Shown in pieces: positions 12,131 to 24,800 of a stretch of DNA of 64,000 nucleotides. The translations under genes were made by a program, and so were the position numbers. The stretch is from Siphonodentalium dalli (lineage: Eukaryota; Mollusca; Scaphopoda; Gadilida; Siphonodentaliidae): NCBI GenBank assembly GCA_032622095.1, contig CP136069.1, positions 36,802,194-36,866,193 on the forward strand, in the 5' to 3' direction. Within the stretch, counting starts at the first letter, position 1, and each line of letters begins with the position of its first letter. The notes under the pieces are model-generated. The model worked only from the letters and a program-made list of their open reading frames with translations. It had not been told where the DNA came from and searched no databases.

Positions 12131-13124
12131 CGCAAACCGCCATGTGGCCTTAAATTACCTAAACCATGCAATATCGAACTGGGACCTTCACCTACTGCAC
12201 ATGTATTAACTAAGTAATATATTCCATGCATAGTATAAACTAATCGGGTCTCCCTTCAATAATTATATACAATTAACAATGTGTGTGTTTTCTTGTCAGT
12301 GTGTTATTGGTGTTTGTGTGTTGAAGAAAAAAATCTCCACGATGATGTTGAAACATTGTGACGATGGGAAACTTTCAAGATGTGTTTGGGTTGTAAGCTA
12401 ATTTTACAAAACCTATGTTGCATTTAAGATTTATAAACAGAATCAAGAGCTTGTTTCAGCAAAATCATTAACTTACGTTATTCAATATTACTGTAGAATA
12501 TTGACTTTTAAATGTTTGTGATTTTAATCGAATTTTGGCACGGTCGGTGTCTGCAGCTCACTATTCAACTGAGATGTCTAATTTGGCAAGAAAAAACTGT
12601 AAACCATTTCGACAACATCTTGGGTCGAAAAGCGGCCATATATTTTTTTGACTGTGTGAACATTACTGGAATGTAAACCACGAGTTACGAATACTGATAT
12701 GTCAGCAACGAGTTGACAAACAAAAAAATTCCACCATTTTAAAAGAACAGAAATTAGATTTAAAATGGACTGTTGATATTTCGTGATTTTGCCCGAGTGC
12801 AAATTACAATGGCTCCAAAGCATTGGTGAAACTGTTCACCCATTTCGACAAAAAGTTAGATTTAAAATCGACTTTTCATATTTTCGCGATTTTGATCTGA
12901 TTTTCACAATATAGGTGGGGCTCTCGTTGGGCTTGTGTTATCGTCTTACAATTCTAAACAAATCTAACCAATCACTGATGGAATATTGAATTGTTATTTG
13001 ATTTTTTTGTATGGTTTCTTTATCCTTTGATCGAGTAAGTTTAACGAGGAAGCATGCTGTTCTTGTTTGGACATAACATTCCTTTCCAAGCTGTTCCAGC
13101 AGATTGTTTTCATACTCGTGTCGG
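12131..13124. other. No recognisable gene
   Basis: AT-rich sequence with short unsupported frames only. Confidence 0.5.
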
Positions 13125-13127
13125 TTA

Positions 13128-14667
13128 GGCCCGTTCCAAACGACGGATTTTTGTCGACTCGAATCTAATACCAGACCCACAATTGTATTAAATGCGTCAA
13201 AAATGCGACGTTTGAAACAATTAGATCCGTGTCAGACGCATCACAGACGAATCTCCGTCCAATTCAGACGAATCTTCGTCGGTGATGCATCTGAAATCCG
13301 TCTTGGTTTCAAACGACGGATTTTTGACGACTCGAATCTAATACATGTGACGAGAAGAGCCGAAAGTTGCCGAAGAACGAATGCAAATGATATGATAATG
13401 ATATGACAATGGTATAATAATGAGGGGGTTCCCCTTATCTGCGGAAATACCCACATGACGTCATTTGTCACACGCTCTCTTTGTTATAAAGAAAGATATA
13501 TCTATAAGCATTGCTTAGGTAACATTGTACAAATTGTAATTATTTTGGTAGTTTGATTCCTCAACGAACATGACATGTCACTGACTCACATCTTAGACAT
13601 GTAATGGATATAGTATCAATGATTTATAATAATCCATATATACCGGTATAAGGGGTAGGGGTTGTAGCAACTGATTTATAATAATTCATATAGACCGATA
13701 TTCCTTATTGTAAGGAATAGGGGTGGTAGTATATGATGTATAATAATTAATATACACCGGTATTACTTATTATAAGGGCAGAGGTGGTACCACTTATTTA
13801 TAATAATTCATATATACCGGTATTACTTTTTATGAGGGGTATAGGGGTGGTAACCTCTTATTTATAATATAATTCATATATTCGGGTATTCCTTATTATA
13901 ATGGTAGAGGTGGAAGTCTCTGATTTATAATAATTATTGTATACCCGTATTTATAAGCATGGTATACACATATATGGCAACTGGTTGCACGATATAACAT
14001 TTATTTGTAGCGCCATTTATAGTATATTATATAACTATATGCACTATATACATCCTCATATAATATAATAGAATATATTTTATTCAGCAATGTATATTAA
14101 TGTATATAATTAATGTAAACAATATATTTTTAAACATATAACAATATACATTGCAGGGAGGTTGCATGAGCATACGGTCGTCTTCCTGCTACCTCCCATG
14201 GAAATTATAAATTCTGTTCTGACTCCAGCTCCTTGACCATACAATCTATTATATATTTGTTGGAGATATTTCATAATCTTATACTATAATGTATGTAGCA
14301 GTAAAAGGTAAAGATACTGCATTTACACATACTATTGAATATAGTTTTATATTGATGGTGTATTGACTAGTATATTGACTGATGAGATATAAATATGCAC
14401 ATATATTCGCGCTGCAATCACGCATATATTTATACTGTATTTTAGTATATATATGTATAACGTACCGGTATATATAGGCCTCTATATCTACGCGTGACCA
14501 TTTTGTGACGGTAACCGGGAATCCACCTTTAAATAAATGGACCGATGTATTAGATTCGACGCGACGAAGATGCGTCCGTCTGAAACAAAATTGACCGCAG
14601 TCGCATCACCGACGGATTTAATACAATTAGATTCGAGTCGACAAAAATGCGTCGTTTGGAACGGGCC
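13128..14667. mobile_element. TIR transposon A (Harbinger-like, non-autonomous)
   Basis: Left end GGCCCGTTCCAAACGACGG at 13128 and its reverse complement ending at 14667 form 41-bp terminal inverted repeats with about one mismatch. Flanking triplets are TTA (13125-13127) and TCA (14668-14670). A 3-bp target site of TWA type with GGCC-starting ends suggests PIF/Harbinger, but no transposase is present, so this is inference. The subterminal 13140-13340 is crowded with GACGAATC, GACGCATC and CGTC words and holds a second internal copy of the end sequence near 13310. A 61-bp minisatellite fills part of the interior. Confidence 0.8.
13610..13965. repeat. 61-bp minisatellite inside transposon A
   Basis: About six imperfect units with 'gatttataataattcatata', then 'taccggtatt', 'acttattataagggg' and 'taggggtggtaccact'. 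The same unit forms a longer array in transposon B (15150-16045), so copy number differs between the two elements. Confidence 0.85.
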
Positions 14668-14670
14668 TCA

Positions 14671-16446
14671 GGCCCGTTCCAAACGACGGATTTTTGTCGA
14701 CTCGAATCTAATGCCAGACCCACAATTGTATTAAATGCGTCTAAAATGCGACGTTTGAAACAATTAGATCCGTGTCAGACGCACCACAGACGAATCTCCG
14801 TCCAATCCAGACGAATCTTCGTCGGTGATGCGTCTGAAATCCGTCTTGGTTTCAAACGACGGATTTTTGTCGACTCGAATCTAATAGATGTGACGAGAAG
14901 AGCCGAAAGTTTCCGAATAACGAATGCAAATGCTATGATAATGATATGATAATGGTATAATAATGGGGGAGATCCCCTTATCTGCGGAAATACCAACATG
15001 ACGTCATTTGTCACGCGCTCTCTTTGTTATAAAAAAAGATATATCTGTAAGAATTTCTTAGGAAACATTGTGAAAATTTTAATTATTATGGCAGTTTGAT
15101 TTCTCAACGAACATGGCATGTCACTGACTCACATCTTATAATGGATATATTATCAATGATTTATAATAATTCATATATACCGGTATGAGGGATATGGGTT
15201 GTAGCAACTGATTTATAATAATTAACATAGACCGATATTCCTTATTGTAAGGGGTGGTAGTCTCTGATGTATACTAATTAATATATACCGGTATTACTTA
15301 TTATAAGGGGTAGGGGTGGTACCACTGATTAATAATAATTCATATATACCGGCATTACTTGTTATGATGGGTATATGGGTGGTAACCTCTTATTTATAAT
15401 AATTCATATATTCCGGTATTACTTATTATAAGGGGCAGAGTGGTAGCCTATGATTTATAATATTCATAGATAACGGTATTCCTTATTATAAAGAATATAG
15501 GGTGGTAGCCTATGATTTATAATAATTAATATATTCCGGTATTCCTTATTATAAGGGGTAGGGGTGGTACCACTGATTAATAATAATTCATATATACCGG
15601 AATTACTTGTTATGAGGGGTATATGGGTGGTAACCTCTTATTTATAATAATTCATATATTCCGGTATTACTTATTATAAGGGGCAGAGTGGTAGCCTATG
15701 ATTTATAATATTCATAGATAACGGTATTCCTTATTATAAAGAATATAGGGTGGTAGCCTATGATTTATAATAATTAATATATTCCGGTATTCCTTATTAT
15801 AAGGGGCAAAGTGGTAGCCTCATATTTATAATAATTCATATAAACCGGTATTACTTATTATGAGGGGTATGGATAGTAGCCTATGAATTATAATAATTCA
15901 TATATACCGGTATTCCTTATTATAAAGGATATACGGTGGTAGCCTATGATTTATAATAATTAATATATTCCGGTAACCCTTATTATAAGTGGTAGGGGGT
16001 GGTAGTCTCTGATTTATAATAATTATTGTATAACGGTATTTACATGCATGGTATACACATATATAGATGGCAATTGGTTGCACGATATAACATTTATTTG
16101 TATAGCCTATTTTAGTATATTATATACCTGCATGCACTATATACTTCCTCATATATATAAGCACATATATTCGCGCTGCAGTCGCGCATATATATATATA
16201 CATAATTTATACTGTATTTTAGTATATATATGTATAACATATACCGGTATATATAGGCCTGTATATCTACGCGTGACCATTTTTTGACGGTAACCGGGAA
16301 TCCACCTTTAAATAAATCGACCTATGTATTAGATTCGACGCGACAAAGATGCGTCCGTCTGTAACAAAATCGACCGCAGACGCATCACGGACGGATTTAA
16401 TACAATTAGATTCGAGTCGACAAAAATGCGTCGTTTGGAACGGGCC
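14671..16446. mobile_element. TIR transposon B, head-to-tail with A
   Basis: Same ends as transposon A: GGCCCGTTCCAAACGACGG at 14671 and the matching inverted end closing at 16446, followed by TTA (16447-16449). It abuts A with only TCA between them. Left and right subterminal regions (14680-15060 and 16290-16446) closely match those of A, so they are copies of one family. The size difference (1776 versus 1540 bp) comes largely from the minisatellite. No transposase is encoded. Confidence 0.82.
15150..16045. repeat. 61-bp minisatellite with 248-bp higher-order duplication
   Basis: About 14 imperfect copies of the 61-bp unit. A block of four units starting at 15311 is repeated almost exactly from 15559 (offset 248 bp), including its private variants ('ggcagagtggtagcctatg', 'aaagaatatagggtgg'), which shows recent expansion by multi-unit duplication. 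Confidence 0.85.
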
Positions 16447-16449
16447 TTA

Positions 16450-17434
16450 CACTAAATAATCGTTGGCTTCCCATCGAAAATGGTGGTGTTACATGTTCTC
16501 AGTATGTAATCATGTGTTCCGTGTTCACAGAAATGAATAACGTAGTCTCGAGTTTAAATACAATTGGTGCGGATTTTGAAAATAATCAACAAAAACAAAC
16601 AAAGTAATTTCTTATAATGGACCATGATTCCACGACGAGAACATTACCAATTATATTCCAAAACGTTGTTTACCGAAATGTGCCAAAATAAATTGTAGTA
16701 TATATATTGGTAGAAATGCCTCCAATTTTGTTCTGCCGTCCAAATATTTTTCTCTAAAGTTTTTTTAAACCGCTATTTTTATTACAACTTGAGACCAAAT
16801 TGTTAGACCATTATGGTCATCCTAGGAGCCGGTGTTAGGTTCGAAATTTCTGATAGTTCTTGGGGTATCAGTTGAAAAATTCATTTTCGAACTAAGTGGG
16901 GGTCATAGAACTTTTCGGACATGGACATTCTGGTCTGGTTGAATTGGGGTGCAGTTTGAAATTCTTAACTGGAGGAAAACATATCATAGTCTCAATCTTG
17001 TCGTGGGTCGCACCACAAAAGATATGGTATATAAAATAATATTATTATATGTGACAAATCATGCGAGATGAATTTAATTATCTTGCTTATTTTTGTCGTA
17101 TGATCTGGCCAGCTTACGAAGTGGCACAAACAGTTTTCCATATGATTAAAACGAATCAGCGACTATATGCATACTGCAGTCGTCCATAAATGTTGAAACA
17201 ATATCTGTCAAATACAGTGGATCCGTGTGTGGATTCACATATATCTGGCACCCCATATATTATCAGTTCTTAACTTTTCATGGAACCAGTCAACATGGAC
17301 ACCAGAGTTTCAGCACCATCCTTATGTGCTTCTGTTTATCCTACATGTAATATCAGTTATTTTGACATTGTGTTGATATTTAATTACATTTTCTTTGTTA
17401 ATCGCACGAGGAAATGTATGTATCTGAATCAAAA
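16450..17434. other. No recognisable gene
   Basis: No supported coding frame, repeat or RNA structure. Confidence 0.5.
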
Positions 17435-17735
17435 TTAGTCATAACAATAAAGGTACCTGAAAATAGTGCATGTAAGATTATAGGTGCTTTGGTCTTTTGT
17501 CTAATCCTGTGTCGGGGACCAGTGGTCCTCAATTATTCATAACAATAAAGGTACCTGTATACAGTACATGTAAGATTATAGGGCTTTAAGTATTATGTAA
17601 AATCCTGTGCCAGGGACCAATGTTCCTTAATTAGTGATAACCATAAAGGTACCTGTATATAGTACATGTAATATTATAGGTGCTTTAGTGTTATGTCTAG
17701 CCCTGTGTCGGTGACCAGTTGCCCTTATTTTGTAA
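17435..17735. repeat. Three tandem units of about 101 bp
   Basis: The words 'ataaaggtacctg', 'gtacatgtaa', 'attatagg', 'tcctgtg' and 'gaccagt' recur three times at about 101-bp spacing (units near 17435, 17536 and 17637). Confidence 0.85.
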
Positions 17736-17757
17736 TTCAAATGGACGCTTTGTGTAT

Positions 17758-17930
17758 ACGAAGAGAGAGCAGCCTTTCCCAAGAATTATGATATCATACA
17801 TGCATATATCAGATGCCAGTTGAATGTCAAAGCAACAAGATTTATAAGTAAACAAACCTTTAAATAGTTTTCCAGATAGTCTTCAATATCAGAAAATGCA
17901 TATAAACAATAATATATACATTATATTTAT
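17758..17930 (+). repeat. Dispersed copy of the 55-kb tandem-unit sequence
   Basis: Words 'gcagcctttcccaag', 'atcatacatg', 'gtcaaagcaacaagattta' and 'taagtaaacaaa' plus 'cagaaaatgcat' match, in order, 55225-55380 and 56055-56210. It is a diverged stand-alone copy of the segment that is tandemly duplicated upstream of the GT31 gene. Confidence 0.7.
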
Positions 17931-19203
17931 TCTATCTCATGCTTAGTTTATAACTCTAGAAAACGGAGATTGTTACGTGTATCGGCAATATACGTAACAA
18001 TCTGCGGCATATGACAATTTGATTTACAATGTACACATACCCAATCAGATTAGAATTAGGAACGCAATCGCCACGGATTAGGTTGGCCTATATATGCGCA
18101 TGTACCTACTGAGTCACAATTCCCTGTGAGGGATGTGAAGATTTTGTTTCTACAGGTCCTCGATCGATGTTTTGATTCATTTGTTGTCAATAAATGTTGT
18201 ATCTCTATAAATGAGTGTTCGTTATTATTGCTTTAGCATACAAAAGCCTAAGAAAAGTAAGTTCCCCCTGATATGTTTCGTGTATATCTCTAGATCTGGA
18301 AACTTTGGGAAGATATAACTATTGATATGGGGAGCCGCTACATGCTTGAATGAACACCAATTGAGTGGGTTAAAGTCGACTATGGAAAAATTCACAAAAC
18401 CACCGGGTTCACTAAGAGGGAGAATGTTCACGTACTGTGGACATCAGCACGGCGATGTTCAATTTTCTGCATTTGCTGTTAATGACTGGTGGATCTCACC
18501 TTTGCAAATTAAATTTCTTTGACATGAAAAATTCAATCTGCTATATGGACGGGGTGCAGTTGGGAATTGCAAGGTGGACACACCCACCCCAAAAGCGAGA
18601 TATTATCAAGCTGCATCTCTGATATTGCGAGTCACTTTACGCATTCACACCCCGCATTAATTGTGGTCTTAAACCATTTGATATTCAATAGATCATCCAA
18701 ATCCATGCTAAACATATACATTTGGAGTTGGGTGGTCCATTGTCCTTGTCACAATTGTCTCGCACACTACTGCGACCTGGTATTATCTGTTTACTTTTTC
18801 GACAACAGAGTGATATTCTTTGGTATTTCTATGGCTAATTAATATGCCATAATTTATTTTCAACATGTTTTTCAATAGATGATAGCAGAAACAATGTTAA
18901 ATTATGTTTATGTTGCAATCGCGACGTCTGGGACCCTGAATACATTTGCGTGAGTTTTCCCAATTACGTTTAATACAAATTTTGATCCATTGCTAAGCTG
19001 AGCCCAAAGATGAGAATGGAACGCTGACCGACCAATAGCAGTTCATTTGATGCTCATTATAACCCATTCACTCCTATTCAGTTCTAACATTATAGATATT
19101 CAGATAACATAATAGATGGGAACAGTCCATGGTTAATGTGGGGGGAGTGTTCAGATAACATAATAGATCAGAAATTTCAGATCAAAATTATGTTGAAATT
19201 AGT
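17931..19203. other. No recognisable gene
   Basis: Several short frames overlap around 18225-18842 but none shows a family resemblance. The sequence just before 19204 carries a short direct repeat 'cagataacataatagat' (about 19100 and 19150). Confidence 0.45.
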
Positions 19204-21194
19204 TTTTGATAGTTTGTTTTCCAACCAGTCTTTGGTGTCAAATAAAGCAGAAAATTGTCTTGCTTTTTGGTAAAATGTTTGGACAGAAATGGCCTTAGTT
19301 TTCCAAATTGCCAACCATGTTGGGGTAATTGGTAATATAAACAGCTAGAAAGTTTCAACCCAAGTTTAATCCTTTACAAAGACTATCTATTCGCGTTACA
19401 TGTAAGTAACAAACTATCAGCATCCAGTTGTCAAACAGTTAAATGCTTAACTTTATCAAGGTATCGTATTAACGCAACCATTCGGCAATTGATGTTGCCT
19501 CTGTCAACATTTAAATGTACTGACGACCAAATACGAACTATCAGCATCAATATCACAAGTGTTAAAAAAATAAACAGAAACATGTTTCAAGCATCAAGTC
19601 ATCACATCCTGGGTAAGGTAACAAAGCAGTAGATGGCCTTTCCCTCATTCAACGTCCACACTTCGTTTATTGTTTAGATACTATCTCTTGGCTAATACAC
19701 CCCTGGACAAGTGGTCCTGCTAATGTGATGTGCTGGTGGTGGGTCCTGCTAAATTTATATGATACTGTTAGGGCAAATTGATGCCGTTAAGGAATAGCCA
19801 TTATGTGTATAGAACATTCAAAAACATATTTCGAAATACTTTAGTACTGGTTGTATAAGTTGTTGCAAATTGACATAACTCAAGATAGTTATTCACATCG
19901 TTTTGCAAACTCCTGCGCAGTCGTTATTATTTTTTTTTCAAAAATATGAATGTTCTTGAATGTTTCATACATACACTGGGTTTTTCGTTCGGATTAGTCA
20001 AAGCCGCAAAAATAAAAATTTAAAACAATTGATGGTACCTTTTCGAAATAGTATCATTTTGCCCTACCAGCATCATATCAATTCAACAGGACCACATGAC
20101 CAGGGATGTATATATCCCATAGGGATTCTCAAACAAAACATAAGAATGTGCTGCTGATTGTCGCCTGCTCACCACTATGTGGGGCTCACTATGGGCTGAC
20201 CAATGATGTATGCATCCCATATGGATCCTCAAAAACAATTATATATTATTATTAGACACCTGAAATTACATTTGACAGCGATGGCGATTTACGTCTTATC
20301 CAATAAATAGTTTCTCCTGTAGGACGTGTGATTTGTGATCTGACAGTTTTCAACATGTGTAGAGACTGTTACTTCGGAAGTCGTTCTATCGCCGGTATTG
20401 TGATTGTTCTTGACTGATTTGTTAGGTTCCTTATGATTAAAAATTATCATTTCGGGACAAAATCACGCATAATTATATATATCTTGAATGTATTATACTA
20501 TCCTGAATGAATGAGGCTGCAGGAGTGCCGTGTTATCGAAACCTGAACTATGGATCACAATTAACTCGCAATTAGCGAGTTAAAGCACAAATATCAACAT
20601 GTTATCACTGACAATCAAGCCACGTAAACGTAATTCCTTTGTTTTATAAAATATGAAACACATTCAGAACACGAACACTGATTATGAAGTATACCTGCGT
20701 TATTCTTCTGTAAAATAGCTGAGAAAATATCCAGATGGGTGTTCATACTTTGGAATAGTAGCCTGGTAATCAATACGTGTGGGTGTTACGGTTCTATTAT
20801 TTTTGCCATTGGCAAATTTGTCAAGTGGCAGTGCGAACCCTGGTCGCAACATGCCAGAACTGGGTTACCACGACGTACACACATATACAATTACAGATTT
20901 GATCTGTGCTTGCCCACATTAATGTCGCTTTTGTTGTACTGGGGAGTATTTCCGATGTCGATGGCCACAGCATAATTATGTTATTGTGATCACTGATAGT
21001 GATACTGGTAATTGACAAGATCACGCATCATGAATACTAAATGATGACATGGCGTTGCCGCGACGTTAGGAGTATTAATGTTGTACATGCATAAACTTCT
21101 GTTTAACGATTTTCGTATTGTCATGCTGTTTTGGATGCATTCAAATCTTACTTCTTGTCCTTCGTGCGAACCCTCATTCCTCCATTGATATTAT
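19204..21194. repeat. 1,991-bp direct repeat, left copy, abutting LINE 3' end
   Basis: Begins TTTTGATAGTTTG and ends CCATTGATATTAT. The same 1,991 bp recurs at 27430-29420 at a constant offset of 8,226; every stretch I compared was identical and no gap shifts the offset. Homology stops sharply at both ends. It has no TG...CA termini, PBS or obvious promoter, and it codes for nothing recognisable, so it does not look like a retroviral-type LTR. It directly abuts the 3' tail of the minus-strand LINE. Confidence 0.93.
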
Positions 21195-21203
21195 ATATAT
21201 ATC

Positions 21204-21209
21204 TTTATT
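21204..21209 (-). terminator. AATAAA polyadenylation signal of the LINE
   Basis: Plus-strand TTTATT reads AATAAA on the LINE strand, about 10 nt before the AT-repeat tail and the junction with the left direct repeat. Its position supports 21195 as the LINE 3' end. Confidence 0.6.
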
Positions 21210-21564
21210 ATCCTCCATATATGGAGATTCATATATAAATGTTTATATTATTAGAACAAACACAATTTGGTACATAACACAGTGTATAACAAAAATTAAG
21301 ATTACAAACATATCTACAACACATGTCTCAATATGTATGATGAACCAACTACACATGCACATATACACACATTCATGCACTACAAAAGGTAGACATTCCA
21401 TTCTACAGTCATATCGTACTTATATACAGAGAAATAGCATACTCCGAGACGACCAAGCCGGAGTTGGACCCAATTCAGGGATCTCTCTCTCTGGAAGACC
21501 CACAAACGCCAATGCCTTTGTGCAGTCTTACCGACTCGGAGCCGACCATTTCCCAGCACCACTC

Positions 21565-21567
<3 letters not shown>

Positions 21568-21599
<32 letters not shown>
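21568..21599. repeat. (TA)n microsatellite in the LINE 3' region
   Basis: About 16 TA dinucleotides. Nearby the phrase 'catatcgtactta' occurs on both sides (about 21411 and 21613), suggesting a small local duplication in the 3' untranslated region. Confidence 0.9.
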
Positions 21600-21605
<6 letters not shown>

Positions 21606-21805
21606 TATACAGCCATATCGTACTTACAGACATACAGACGACAGTCAGACAAGCAGGCATACCAGACAAACAAACGACAGACATACATACATACAGACTA
21701 ATGTACTTACTGGTAAAACAATACACAGATACATGTGATATGAACAATTACGAACACGCTTATAACTGCATGTTATGATCGAGTTTATATGAAGTTTTGG
21801 GAGAA

Positions 21806-24800
21806 CTAGTCAGGACTTGGCGTCAGTCGATCAACATATACTCTCCAGAGGAATGCAGCTTTGTTCACGAAAAAGTCTATTAGTTTATTTTCTTCTTCGG
21901 GAGCACAGTATATGTTTTCATGTAGACCTGTTAGTAGAACGCGCGTTTTGGATTCTACATCCAGTTTGTCATACTGCATATAAATGTCTACATGAAACAA
22001 GTTTAGTAGCTCGAATTCAAAGGTATTTCGATAGTCGCAAATGGAAGAACATTCGATTAAGACATGTTTTACAAGATCTTTATGTTTGTTGTCACATAAT
22101 ACGCAGGTTTCCTCATTTGTTTCCAGGATACAAATAAGGCGTGCAATAAGTAGATATGATTTTTTATGGGCTGGGTATATGCGACAATTTTCCCATAGCC
22201 GGGACATGCATAACGTTGGATGGATGGCAGAGAACCTGACAAGTCGAGTATCCTCATTTACGCTCATGTCCCAATATTCTCTATTAACTTTTGACCATGA
22301 TTCGTTTATGGCACATTTCCATGTGGATTTCTTAGGGAATATTGAATTTTCGATGTAGTTCTCAAGAGCTTCGGTCATGTCATATTTGTTAAGAGTGTCA
22401 ATGATGTCAGACATGTAACTTGATGATGAACATGTAGTGCCAACAATGTACTGATATAAGCGCGTGAGAAATACTTGTTTCACAGTTTTAGAAGATTTTA
22501 AGTTGCACAAAGAGCCGAAGAATGACATTTTACGTTTTTCGATAAGTGACACCATAGACGAGGTTCCGACTAATCCTTGCGCAATAACCGTTTTTGTACG
22601 ACGATGAAGGCCCTGGTAATACTTTAAACAGAATCTGTGTGTTCGTTCCAGGCGATCAACGTGTTTTTGGTTCAAATTCCAGAGAAGTTCAGACCCGTAC
22701 AGCCCTTTAGGTATGACCACCGACGAATATATCAACGAGCAACTTGTTGGGGTCATACCACCCGGGTAAAGACCGGCGTTGTTGAGCATCATAAACGTGC
22801 TACGAGTCTTATCGCATATATGCTCTGTGAATATTCCATTAAAGTCATACTTATCAAGATAAATGCCCAAATGAGTTATGTTGGTGGTTTCTTTGACATC
22901 TGAGGTACCAAGGTTCCAAAGTCGATCCTGACGCGAAAATTCGGATTTAGTTTCATTAAATACCACTACAGCGCATTTATTTGGGTTATATCGATACCGC
23001 CATTTGTTACTGTAATCGTAGCAAATATCACATAGTGCTGATAAACCAGATTTGCTGAGAGACAGCAGAACCATATCATCTGCATGTGTCGGAGACGTAC
23101 AATTTACACCGAGCATGTTTAAACCAAACGGCGAGTTTGCAAGGATATGTATCAACTCGTCAACGTATATCATATAGTACAACGGCGAGAGGATTCCTCC
23201 CTGCCTGGCTCCCTGTCGCACATCAAACCACCTGGAAAAAACGTTGTTATGACGAATGGAACAGGTTACATTGATCAGAAGATCGCGCATCAATCGAAAT
23301 AAGTTTCCTCTGAATCCGCATGTGTGCAATTTGTATAACAATCCGTTAACCCAGACAGTATCGAACGCTTTCCAGACGTCTAAAAAGAGGCTATACAACT
23401 TTTGTTTACTTTCGGATACATACGCAATACATTCTTTCATTATATATGACGTCATAGTTGCACTAATGCCCTTTTGGAAGCCATGTTGAAGCGGGTGTAT
23501 ATTAAGCAATTTTGGAGCGTATAGTTCTATTCGAGATTGTAAAATCTTTTCGAGAATCTTGTATAGAGTGGGCATGAGAGTTATAGCTCTGTAGCTATCA
23601 AAGTCAGTTCTGGATTTCGAACCACCTTTGTATAATGTTATGATTATACCACGTTTCATCTGTGGTGGGACCGTTTGTGTTTGAATCAGGACTGTCATGA
23701 GATTCGATACCGTCTGTGTTAACTTATGGCTTCCGTAAATCAAATGTTCGTTCGATATGCCATCCCAACCAGTTGCTTTGCCAAAGCTCAGGCTGCGGTA
23801 AACAGAAAGCAATTCGTGTGGAGTTACAGTAAAGAGTATGTCATTTTCATTGTCATCATTTTGGTCGCTGGTGGTTATTCGCGTGACAAATTCATTCACG
23901 TAGTTGAAGTGTTTATTGTCAAACGCAGGTCTGTACAATGGCGAATATAATTTCTCAAAGTAGGAGGCCCATCCCTCCGCGATTTCGTTATCGTGCCGAA
24001 GAGTTTGTCCACCATAAGAGAAAAATGCGTTCATATCTAGATGATTTTTCTGACGCTTGGTATGTAATACGCGAAATAAATAATTCTGATCAATTTGTGC
24101 GCGTTCGTCGATTTCATTATTTTGTTCGGCCAAGTATTGAACAGAGGCTTTTCTGTATTCTCTCCTGAAATTACATTTCGCAAGTTTATAGTTCGTGTAA
24201 CTTTCTGAGTGAGTGTCCGCGCGAGGTCTGCCTTCATTCACCCAAATTTTTCGGAGAGTCCGCATATTTGTATGCATAGTTTTCAAGTGTTCATTCCAAA
24301 AGGGTTTCAGTCGTTTATTATATTTCTTGTTCGGCAAGGTTGTTTGAGAAGCATTTGATATTGCATTTACAATTGAATCATATATTATGCATGCATCTTT
24401 TTCCTGTTTATCTAATTTGTCAAATGAGTTTAATTCTGAGTCAAGTATTTGTTTATAATTTTCAAGGATTTCCGGCTGAGATTTAGCTTTTTTCCAGTCT
24501 ACGATAACGCGTTTTTCGGTGTCTTCTGTTTTATGACCATCTCGTAATCCAACGTTCATGCTCAAAGTAACCGGTCTGTGATTTGACACATTAATTGCGT
24601 CATCGTCTAAGACATGGACCTCTCTCGTGAAAGGAATAAGAGTGGTTGGTATCAGTATATGATCAACAATAGTTCCTTCAAAAATGCCGTCGCCAAAGGG
24701 GACGCATGTCGATCGCGGACAATCATGACAGTAATTATAGTTCACAGACACCATTTCGATTCGCTTGACAAGTCTTTTGAATGCCATGTTTCGTTCATCT

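Noticed and set aside
13610-16045. CRISPR-like array from the 61-bp repeats
   Set aside because: No spacer/repeat alternation; contiguous minisatellite units inside transposons.
19960-20975. Short reading frames identical to those at 28186-29201
   Set aside because: They are identical only because both lie in the 1,991-bp direct repeat; no family resemblance or codon signal.
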